Origin: Nannobrachium achirus
Taxonomy: Eukaryota; Chordata; Actinopteri; Myctophiformes; Myctophidae
Reading direction: 5' to 3'
Length of the DNA stretch: 64,000 bases
NCBI GenBank assembly: GCA_963921795.1
Contig: OY997640.1
Span: 55,492,113-55,556,112, forward strand
Part shown: piece by piece, positions 55,928 to 64,000 of the stretch
How positions within the stretch are numbered: the stretch's first letter is position 1
How the letters are laid out: the number at the start of each line of letters is the position of its first letter
Position numbers and translations under genes: made by a program
The notes under the pieces: generated by a model
Database searches by the model: none
What the model saw: only the letters and a program-made list of their open reading frames with translations
Told to the model about the DNA's origin: nothing

Positions 55928-56193
55928 GGGGCGGCATAGCTCAGGGGTAGAGAAACCGTTATTAGAGCACGAAGGGTTCCCAGTTCGAATCCGGGCTCCC
56001 CCTGAGTGAATGTCGAAGGGTCCTTGGGCAAGACTCTGAACCCCTAGTTGCTCCCGGTGAGTAGGTTGGTGCCTTGCATGGTTTCCTCTGCCACCGGTGT
56101 ATGAATGTGTGCGTGAATGGGTGAATGTAATGCACAATCTCTGTAAAGCGCTTTGGATAAAAGCGCTATATAAAAATGCACCATTTACCATTT
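55928..56193 (+). mobile_element. V-SINE-type tRNA-derived SINE
   Basis: A-box-like GGCATAGCTCAGGGGTAG, B-box GTTCGAATCC (55984), core CCTTGGGCAAGACTCTGAAC + CCCTAGTTGCTCCCGG, and the tail AAGCGCTTTGGATAAAAGCG + CTATATAAA, which I recognise from fish V-SINEs. Confidence 0.87.
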
Positions 56194-57940
56194 ATAGTTT
56201 CCTTAGAATCATGTAGACTAAACATGGTATTAAATCTTTAGGTTATTTACAGTGGAAACCTTTGTGTAAGTCAGTCCACTCCAGTGATTAGCAATGCAAC
56301 TAGTTGCAACTGCAATACTTGCAACTACCTGCAAGTATTTGCATTGTGTGGACTTGCCTCAACAACTTTCATGAAAACAGAAGTACATCTTCTTTAATGT
56401 ATAGTCAATATGTTGCCACTGCCAGTAATAGACATTTCTAGAGTTGCTAATTTTAACAGTTCTTCTGAAAAATATGTTGTCTGAGCTATGCCCACCATTT
56501 TCCAAAGAGAGAGGGTCAATGATGAGATAAAACCATCGGTTTGAAGTGGAATGCCTCATTCGGTTCTTGTCTATAATTTTGAAAAGTGTGCTTTGGCCTT
56601 GGGTTATGGAGTGATAACCACCACTGCAATGATAATTGATTATAATTATAATATCTTATATTGTCTTAGAATAAAACACAGTATATGAGACACAGAAGGG
56701 GATTATTTAGTTGATATCCTTCTCACAAAATACTTCTGATAGATAATGGAATAATATGGGCCGCAGAATCAGAATCCTTTGAGTCCTATGAACTCTTGCA
56801 TTATTAACAATTGAATATGGAAAGCAGCCAAGCCTTTATTGTATACGCCTCCCCTACATGTCACAGAGGGTTTCATGTTACCAGTGGTGAACAGGTGCAT
56901 GGGGATTAGGCAAGCTCCATATTGTTCCTGTGAGATTTACTTTAGAGCTGGATGAGAGAGCATCTCTGTTACTGGGTGTTGACACAGTGATGTCACGACA
57001 CCTGTTGCCTACATGCACTGCTGTGTGTCCCTCAAGGATGCAAAGGTCATACTGCATGCCAAGCACAAGGATATAATCACGTAGCAACAGAAGAAAATTC
57101 AAGAAATGGAGAAAATGAATGGTGAAAAACATTCATTAATTCACAAAGCATAATATTTTAGCCTTATCCCTGCATGGAAGGATCGTAGCAGTTGCACTCA
57201 TTAAAGCATTGCAGGGATCAATGAGTTTTGGGAGACCAACGTTTACCTGTGGACTTGCAAATATGATCCTTTCTCTCGCTGTCGAGGTGGTTGTTACCAA
57301 CATGTCTGGTCATGTGCTGAATGGAGATACTTGAGGACTCACTGCAGCCAACATTGGGATGGTTTCTTGAGGAATAATTAACAACGGAAGGAAGACGTTA
57401 TGGTGACCGGGCATAACTCTGTGACGTCCCATTCCAGTGACATGGGGATCACTCCTGCTCCACCATTTTACAAAGCGGTCAGTGTGCAGTTTAAGTAAAC
57501 TACTTCTATTGTTGAGTTGATACAAAACCTAATGATAGTCCAATAAATCATAGTGACAATCTGACAAGGCTGAATTGAGGAGTGATACACTCGACTTGTT
57601 TGGCTTTACTTTTTTTTTTTTTTTTACTGGATAAAAACTGTATTAGAAATTACTTGATACACAACATAATACCCACTGGATATGCTATTCTATAACATAA
57701 ACTTAGATGGTAAAAGAACTGCTACTCATTCAGACACTAGGTTACTCAAGAATGAGGGAAATAATGGTTGGGAACAAGAATACAATCTGTATTTACTGTA
57801 TTGATGTATTTAGGCTATTCCAATGCGTTTTTCAAATGAGCCATATCTGACTTTTTACCTGACAGCAGCACTTAACCAGTAGGCCTACTTAAACCCTACT
57901 TAATAACACTGAGCTGTATGGTGCTAGTAATAACACAGTA
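56194..57940. other. Intergenic DNA, no gene seen
   Basis: AT-rich. No coding potential or repeat that I can name apart from a 22-base T run near 57608 and the 56395-56560 echo of 55320-55650. The missing 5' exon(s) of tmprss6 may lie here or elsewhere up to 60094. Confidence 0.4.
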
Positions 57941-57941
57941 A

Positions 57942-57988
57942 CTACAAGCTAACAACACGTAGCATCTGAGCGTGTTGTGAGCTTGTAC
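57942..57988. repeat. Hairpin repeat
   Basis: CTACAAGCTAACAACACG ... CGTGTTGTGAGCTTGTAC. Confidence 0.75.
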
Positions 57989-58245
57989 ACTGTAAAAAAT
58001 AAAAAGTTGGGAATACTCAAAATTTTAAGGCAACAAACTTCAGAAAACTTTTAAGTTTAGGTCAACTTAGAATTTTAAGTTAAGCAAAAATTATAAAAGT
58101 TGAGGCAACTGAAAATGTTAAGATAAACCAACTAAACCAATTTAAGCAAAACTTAAAGTTTTATGTTTGATTGTCTAACTTAAAAGTTTTCTGAAGTTTG
58201 TTGCCTTAAAATTTTGAGTTTTCCCAACTTTTATTAGTTCTGCCT
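57985..58245. mobile_element. Foldback MITE with CACTGTAAAAAAT-type end
   Basis: Inverted arms of about 58 bases: AAAAGTTGGGAATACTCAAA at 58004 and its near complement at 58175-58235, through CAAACTTCAGAAAACTTTTA. Confidence 0.75.
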
Positions 58246-58581
58246 TTTATGCTATTTCTATAATGATGGCATGGCCAAAACATTTAGGACGCCAGGTAGG
58301 TTGAAAGTGACTAAAACATTTTGATGTAGGCCTAGTAGGTTTTCAAACTTTTTTTTACTCGGGGCACAACTGTAAATAACCTTTTCATCCACGGCACCCC
58401 TGAATTACACTGTTATTTTACATCATATTATGCTACGTAAATATGCACATCTTTCCACCTGAGATAGGGTATAGGCTCACAGAGAAATATCAGTTTCCAT
58501 CAGAACTGACAGAAAATAACGTATGTAAAACTTATATACTTGACCTTTATCTATCCCTATATTCTGGGGGGAAGGTTCACC

Positions 58582-58645
58582 AAAAATAGCCTACAATCTC
58601 ACAACGCGTCACAATGTGACACGTTGTGAGCTTGTAGATCTGCTA
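58582..58645. repeat. Hairpin repeat
   Basis: AAAAATAGCCTACAATCTCA + CAACG, centre GTCACAATGTGAC, then CGTTGTGAGCTTGTAGATCT. A lone right arm of the same family lies at 58883-58920. Confidence 0.8.
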
Positions 58646-59151
58646 GATTTGGTTAAGTTAGTTGGTATAGATGGAAAAAGAACTCAAGTAAAGTGCAAAT
58701 CAGGCCTGTTTCACTAAGCATAGTGAAGTGATATTGATGAAGTGATATTGAAGAATTTCAAATATTATCAAGTTATTCTGCGGCACCTCTGGACTTGCAT
58801 CACAACATCCTAGGGTGCCACGGCACTTGATAAAAAAAGAAACGTAACCCATTTAGGCCTAGAATTATTGTATGCTTTAACTAGGTGCCGCGCTGTGAGC
58901 TTGTATATCTGCTATTTTTGACAAAGTTGTGAAAATGTGTGCAAATCTTTGAATATATGTATTTTTAAAGCAAACGTTTGTAACTCAAATTTTGCTTCTG
59001 GTGTGGTCCCTGGAACTAAATGTTTTGTTCCAGAGATGGGGGAGATGGGGGTCTGTGGCCAAATAAATATCAGTTTGGGGGTCCTTCACATGAAAAGGTT
59101 TGAGAACCACTGACATAGTAGTCTCTCAAGAACAGACCAACTGAGCTCCAG

Positions 59152-59806
59152 TTAAAGGAGTCATCCAGACCAAAACACATATAGGGTTAAATCTGCCTTT
59201 TATCATAACCCTTCATACCTGCTTTAGTCGATTTTTTTCATAGCTGCCCCTGTTGCTAGATTTCGGCTGCCCCTGTTGCTAGATTTCACAGGCTCTCTCA
59301 TAACTAACACAGTGGATTGTCCTTAGGCTAGTGCGGTTATTTCTTTAGCTTCAAAGTTAGTATTTTTTTATTGGATTGTGTTTACACAACGTCCTGAGAC
59401 CAACCAAACCGCTGTTTTGACCTCACAGGCACCCTTACTTGTCAAACGGCTTCTGCTCTGCACCAGAGCAGGGCGAGGAGAGGCTAGAAAGGGAGGAGAG
59501 GGAGGGGTCTGTTTGACAAGTAAGGGTGCCTTTGAGGTCAAAACAGCAGTGTGGTTGGTCTCAGGACGTTGTGTAAACACAATCCAATAAAAGAATACTA
59601 ACTTTGAAGCTAAAGAAATAACCGCACTAGCCTAAGGACAATCCACTGTGTTAGTTATGAGAGAGCCCACAAAATATAGCAACAGGGGCAGCCAAAATCT
59701 AGCAACAGGGGCAGCTATGAAAAAAATCGACTAAAGCAGGTATGAAGGGGTATGATAAAAGGCAGATTTAACCCTATATGTGTTTTGGTCTGGATGACTC
59801 CTTTAA
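59152..59806. mobile_element. 655-bp foldback element (TTAAAGGAGTCATCC ends)
   Basis: Arms of about 300 bases are nearly perfect inverted copies around a centre at about 59455-59508 (AGAGCAGGGCGAGGAGAGGC). TTAA at both outer ends could be the target site. Frames starting MFTQRPETN on both strands are mirror artefacts. Confidence 0.88.
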
Positions 59807-59940
59807 GTGAAAAGGATCTTTTCTGTGACGATGGCTGGCCAGATTGCTGACATAGAAACATAGGTTTTTCAAAAAAAACTTAGAAGGATTCAAAAGACAC
59901 TTATAGAATCGGGTCAAAATTCAAATTTTCACAATTTTTC

Positions 59941-60013
59941 AAAAATAGCAGATCTACAAGCTCGCAGCGCGGCACTCGGTGCCGCGCTGTGAGCTTGTAT
60001 ATCTGCTATTTTT
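59941..60013. repeat. Hairpin repeat, 35-bp arms, 80 bases before a tmprss6 exon
   Basis: AAAAATAGCAGATCTACAAG + CTCGCAGCGCGGCAC, loop TCG, then the complement with two mismatches. One of the most perfect members. Confidence 0.9.
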
Positions 60014-60094
60014 CAATAGTTAAAGCATAAAATAACGATACACGATAATGTGTACCCGTTCTAAACTGACATCAGTTGTTGTGCTCCCCAACAG

Positions 60095-60236
60095 TCAGCA
60101 GCTGCCTGTCCCCAGGCCGTGGCCCCTTCCACCAGCAGGACTCCACCCTGCAAGCGTCTTCTGTTCTTCCTCACCGCTGTCATCGTCATCATCGTCCTTG
60201 CGGGAGGAGCCGCCCTAGTGGCCTGGTACTTCCTGG
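60095..60236 (+). CDS. tmprss6: tmprss6 exon: cytoplasmic end and transmembrane anchor
   Basis: Acceptor CCCCAACAG, donor GTGAGC. SAAACPQAVAPSTSRTPPCK then about 27 hydrophobic residues ending WYFLG (human LLWYFLG). No in-frame ATG, so an upstream exon is needed. Confidence 0.82.
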
Positions 60237-60367
60237 GTGAGCCACGCTATTGTCAAACACAATCTCATTCTCTCACTCTCTCACCCTGTCACACACACAC
60301 ACACACGCACGCACGCACGCACAAGCGCACACGCACACGCACACACACACACACACACACACGCGCA

Positions 60368-60428
<61 letters not shown>

Positions 60429-61320
60429 CTAAGCTAAACCCCTATGTGTTTAACCCTACTTCCTATGAAGCCCATAATACTATACATTAAACATTCAGCG
60501 TTATATTCTGCATAACGCTGTATCATTATTATGTTACAAACACTCATAATGCTTACACAATAACCATAACATATTATAAAGCATATTGTAATTACTTATG
60601 ATAAAATATTATAATACTTCTTAATTGCTGGCCTCTCACATATTTTTGTTGTTGTTGCAAGGAGGACCATAATGTGCGTATTATAATTATCATAGTTGTT
60701 ATATATTATAATCATTATCGTGGTTATTGAGCGATTTAAGAAAAACTATCCTATAATGATACTTGACATTAAAAGTAATTACAAAAGGCTTTATACTGCT
60801 TTAACTGTGTTATAAGCAGATTGTAATGTATTTATACTAATACCGTAAAAGTCATTATAAAATGCTTTATGGGTTAATGTGTAATGCTAATTGTTTATAA
60901 AGCAAAAGGACAAAGGACATTATAATATAATTAGATTAATTATTATAATTAGATATGGGCTTATTACCATATTACCATGCCTTTCTCGTTACTGTAATTC
61001 AAATATTCAAAATAAAGAATAATATGACACATTTTGTATTTAAATCCTATATTGCATTAAAATATACAGTATCCTATATATCCTAGGAGATTGGATTGCT
61101 ATCACCTATGCATTCTAGATCCAGGTGTAAGTGGGGTCAAATATTAACAGCAATAAAGTTTCTTCCAAAGAACATACTGTTTTAAAAAAGAAAAGAAAAA
61201 ACAAGTAGAAAACCATCGATCCACTTATCTCTTCCTGTCTCCTCCAATCCATCTCTCTAACACATGCACGCATGTGCACTCACATCTACCGGTATGCACG
61301 CACGCACGCACCCACGCACG

Positions 61321-61413
<93 letters not shown>

Positions 61414-61527
61414 ACACACTTGGAGAGTGGAGACACATAGAGAAGTAAAGTGTTTATGTAAATGAGCTGTAAAATCCATTTGCTTCTGCGCAACTTATCT
61501 TAACTCAACACTCTGTCCTCCGCATTC

Positions 61528-61612
<85 letters not shown>

Positions 61613-63487
61613 CTCTCTCTGTCTCTCTCTCTCTCTCTGTCTCTCTCTCTCAGAGTACAAAGTGTGGGTGTTGGATTCCAGAGTGTTACAACAGTACACA
61701 GCTCGTGTGTCTATCATCAACAGAAGCTTCTCCCCCAGTCTCTCCTCTCCCAGCAGTGATGTGTTCAGAACAGAGGCCAAGGGAGTCCAGGACATGGTCA
61801 GCTAGCATCACAAACATGTCTATGCCCTCAGATGGAATCTCTTACATTACAGGAGAATCACTGGACCAGTCTAAACTTGACTCTAGAATAGACTATACTG
61901 GACTAGACCATCAGGCTAGGATATAACACTGTATATACTGTATCATAATGTCTGCTTATAACAATATCTGATTTAGCTGGTGTTCCACTTGGATAAACTA
62001 TGGGTCCATTCTATTCAATGTTTACTGTATCTGACCGTATCTATTGTAAAGTCACCTAGACTAGTCTAGTCAGTGCATATAGTGCTATGATAGGATTAAG
62101 TAGTGTGTGTTTAAGGGTGTGTGTGTGTGCGGCCACCCACGCACGGAGCAATGTACCCAAAACAGTGTACCCTATGAAATTCCTTTTCTGTCTTGTCAGG
62201 TGGAGAGGATAGTGAAGGACTCCGATATTTCTCGGTATCTCAACTCTACCACTGTGTTTGCCTTTGGGTGCGTAAATCTGTTGTGAAAACTTTAAAATAT
62301 ACACTTCTTCAATAATATGAAGAAATAATGAACAGATTAGCCCCCCTTGCTCATGCGTAGGCCTACTTACATACAATCCAATGATGTGTAAAGCTGTGTC
62401 TTCTTTGCATCCGCAGGGAGGGGAGTGTGGTGGCACACTTCTGGGTACGGCTGTCTATACCTGTCAGCCATGTTGGGAGGGTCACACTAGAAAGGGTCAC
62501 CAGGACCCTACAGCAGGGTCTGGGGGGACGCCGGGTGGGAAAGGGAGAGTCAGCCAGCTATGGTGGATACGTCCTGTACCTTCCTTCCCTGTCTGTCACT
62601 GGTAAGGATGAGAAAATATGAAAAAGTTAGAACACACTAGGGCATTCACGAATAGTGATTTTTAGTATTCGAATTATTCGACCTCAAAGTATTCGAATAG
62701 TCGAATATTCGACAGGACTGGCCAAACTGTCAAATATTAAGTAAGCAAGAGGCAAACATTGTGAAAATAGCCGATCTACATGCTCACAACGCCTCGCGTT
62801 GCGAGCCGTTGTGAGCATGTAGATCTGCTATTTTCACAATGTTTATCTGTGGAACCGAGTCACATTAAAACCTACAATTCCAAGTGCTTGTCAGGGTGGG
62901 GGTCCCCAGTTCAAATATGTTTATTTTGGGGGTCACGGCCTAAAAAGGTTTGAGAACCCCTGGTATAGAGCATTAACAAATTCATCCACCAGGGGCATTG
63001 ACAACTCATTCTTATGACTTCATATCTAGCCAAGCTTTATAAACTATCTTTTTTTAAAGAGAAAACAATAAAAAATAAGAATTTCTACATTTTTGATCTC
63101 GCTGCTTTTGATCTCATCTGTCAATTTAGCTCCCCGCAAAAATAAACCACAAAGTTATAGATCATTTGAAAGCCGTGTTTGGTATCAGAGTTTATTTATG
63201 ATTTATTTCACAAATACATTTGAATTTCATGAATCTTGCATCTGTCACAACACCCCTGTCACATTATTGTTATTTCTTTTAGATTGCTACCATTACCAGG
63301 AGGTTCTATCCAGCAGCCCTGTGGCTCTCCGTGACCCAGACACGCAGCGCTCCTCCTGCCTGTGGCACCTCCAGACCTCCCCTGGATCTCAGCTGGAGCT
63401 GCAGATAGAGAGGCTGCTTCCAGAGTGCCGGGACAGACTGGAGGTGTATGACTCTCTCTCCCCCTCCGGCACTAACCTCATCACCTC
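60095..63487 (+). CDS. tmprss6: TMPRSS6 (matriptase-2), 5' part: membrane anchor, SEA, start of CUB1; partial
   Basis: Exons 60095-60236, 61654-61796, 62200-62267, 62417-62601 and 63283-63487 join in frame to about 247 residues. Seen: CKRLLFFLTAVIVIIVLAGG and on to WYFLG (signal anchor of a type II protein), a SEA-like region (EYKVWVLDSRVLQQYTARV, IINRSFSP, RYLNSTTVFAFGEG, VVAHFW), then CYHYQEVL, SSCLWHLQ, ECRDRLEVYD and LITS. Human TMPRSS6 has SSCLWHLQ, ECRDRLAMYD and LITS in the same order, which separates it from other family members. The enzyme cleaves hemojuvelin on hepatocytes and lowers hepcidin. The cytoplasmic N-terminal exon(s) are not identified; the rest of CUB, LDLa and the protease lie right of the window. 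A SEA start near 61654 is preceded by a long (TC)n tract. Confidence 0.87.
60291..60427. repeat. (CA)n/(CGCA)n microsatellite
   Basis: Compound CA run in the first tmprss6 intron seen. Confidence 0.95.
60428..61269. other. tmprss6 intron, AT-rich
   Basis: Short ATTATAAT-type repeats; no exon or named element. Confidence 0.5.
61290..61411. repeat. (CA)n microsatellite
   Basis: Starts as CGCA repeats, then pure CA. Confidence 0.95.
61532..61651. repeat. (TC)n microsatellite forming a splice-acceptor tract
   Basis: About 120 bases of TC with a few TG interruptions, ending in TCTCAG|AGTAC of the tmprss6 SEA exon. Confidence 0.95.
61654..61796 (+). CDS. tmprss6: tmprss6 exon: SEA domain, first part
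   Basis: Donor GTCAGC. (E)YKVWVLDSRVLQQYTARV ... FRTEAKGVQDM; human has [20 protein letters not shown] and FRSETAKAQKML. Phase 1 in, 0 out. Confidence 0.85.
62200..62267 (+). CDS. tmprss6: tmprss6 exon: SEA domain, second part
   Basis: Acceptor TTGTCAG, donor GTGCGT. VERIVKDSDISRYLNSTTVF + AFG; human has ITSTRLGTYYNSSSVYSFG. The N-glycosylation sequon (NST) is kept. Confidence 0.87.
62417..62601 (+). CDS. tmprss6: tmprss6 exon: SEA domain, third part
   Basis: Acceptor TCCGCAG, donor GTAAGG. GEGSVVAHFWVRLSIP then about 40 less conserved residues ending YVLYLPSLSVT. It looks shorter than the human equivalent. Confidence 0.83.
62757..62841. repeat. Hairpin repeat, about 41-bp arms, the longest member
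   Basis: CATTGTGAAAATAGCCGATC + TACATGCTCACAACG, centre CCTCGCGTTGCGAGC, then the complement. Both arms carry the same paired change (CATGCTC/GAGCATG instead of CAAGCTC/GAGCTTG). Confidence 0.92.
62842..63282. other. tmprss6 intron with a hAT-like end
   Basis: 62890-62970 has GGGTCCCCAGTTCAAA ... GGTTTGAGAACCCCTGG, the right end type of a hAT element; the same sort of end occurs at 59040-59115. Confidence 0.5.
63283..63487 (+). CDS. tmprss6: tmprss6 exon: start of CUB domain 1
   Basis: Acceptor TTCTTTTAG, donor GTGAGC. (D)CYHYQEVL, SSCLWHLQTSPGSQLELQIE, ECRDRLEVYDSLSPSG and LITS. Phase 1 in, 2 out; the next exon lies beyond the window. Confidence 0.93.
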
Positions 63488-63562
63488 GTGAGCACTTTTT
63501 ATTGTGAATTTGTCTCCTTATTGTCTCTTTTGAGATCAGAGGGCTCTATTATGATTGCATTA

Positions 63563-63815
63563 AGTACCAGCTCTTATGCCATAGCTTAAAGGCCTGTCCA
63601 TACTGTCTCCGACCACCAAACCTTTCATCGGAAAGGTCCGGTTCGACTACAAAATGATCACGCGTAATGTCTCGCATCTTCTGAAAAGCATTACCCTGAA
63701 TTAGAGTTCGGAAAGCTGCACGTCAGAAAATCGGAACTCTCTGACGAAAAGTTTGGTGGTTGGAGACAGTATGGACAGTCCATTGAGTTAAGGCATAAGA
63801 GCTGGTATTTAAGAA
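63563..63815. mobile_element. MITE-like element with about 62-bp inverted ends
   Basis: TTAAGTACCAGCTCTTATGC ... CCTGTCCATACTGTCTCC and the complement at 63765-63811. Non-coding, in the tmprss6 intron. Confidence 0.82.
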
Positions 63816-64000
63816 AATCAAAATACAGCCCTAGATATTTTTGTAAATCGTTGCTGTCGGGTATAAACCTTTTATCTCCATATCATATGTTCTAACTTTT
63901 TGTGTGTGTTTTTTTGTTGTAAATGAATGCCCTACTTGAACATACTAACCTACCTACAGCATCAAACACAAATATCAAAAGTAGCTGATCCGCAGCTAGA

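Noticed and set aside
55928-56000. tRNA gene
   Set aside because: The head has tRNA A and B boxes but does not fold cleanly and continues into a V-SINE core and tail; it is a SINE. The same holds for 29107, 44380 and the minus-strand copies at 30.0-31.8 kb.
59368-59590. Mirror frames starting MFTQRPETN on both strands
   Set aside because: They arise because the sequence is a foldback; the two proteins share ends only through the palindrome.

Overview
The window is nuclear DNA of a ray-finned (teleost) fish. Coding sequence is split into small exons with GT/AG introns. The intergenic and intronic DNA is full of (CA)n and (TC)n microsatellites, tRNA-derived SINEs (one with the V-SINE type tail), hAT-like elements with 8-bp target duplications, LINE remnants and LTR-type insertions. 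I cannot name the species.

Three genes lie on the + strand. (1) 627-8126: the last five coding exons of aspscr1 (TUG, a UBX-domain tether of GLUT4 vesicles and p97 cofactor); the gene enters from the left. (2) 21939-52542: a complete 22-exon gene that I can splice in frame to a predicted 1468-residue type I membrane receptor. Its order is signal peptide, 11-residue linker, six-bladed YWTD propeller + EGF + shortened LDLa module closely resembling one block of LRP1, linker, eight SRCR domains in four alternating A-B pairs, one Ig-like domain, a transmembrane helix, and a 129-residue tail with 11 tyrosines (ITSM-like, YEEI/V and YxN motifs). I know of no described receptor with this order; it is the main discovery candidate. 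(3) 60095-63487 and beyond: the 5' part of tmprss6 (matriptase-2, a regulator of hepcidin), covering the membrane anchor, SEA domain and start of CUB1; the gene leaves the window on the right.

Layout. 1-8345: aspscr1 exons, with a TIR element (2267-2664), another (5412-5714) and a hAT-type element (6025-7047) in introns. 8346-12982: repeats. 12983-18781: an LTR-like element (TG...CA ends, CCCA target duplication) holding a 2.5-kb array with about 25 perfect CArG boxes and a LINE fragment. 19131-24001: tandem duplication of the receptor's presumed promoter and signal-peptide exon; the upstream copy is broken by a second, inverted LTR-like insertion (19772-21836). 26602-52542: rest of the receptor, with introns loaded with nested transposons. 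52543-60094: repeats, a zinc-finger relic and a V-SINE. 60095-64000: tmprss6. At least eleven copies of a small hairpin repeat (about 40-85 bp) with paired arm changes are scattered from 2.8 to 63 kb.

How the genes relate. aspscr1 and tmprss6 are unrelated housekeeping/iron genes. The receptor between them combines a ligand-binding LRP1-type propeller with immune scavenger (SRCR) domains and a signalling tail, which suggests a pattern-recognition or clearance receptor on leukocytes; that role is inference from domains only.
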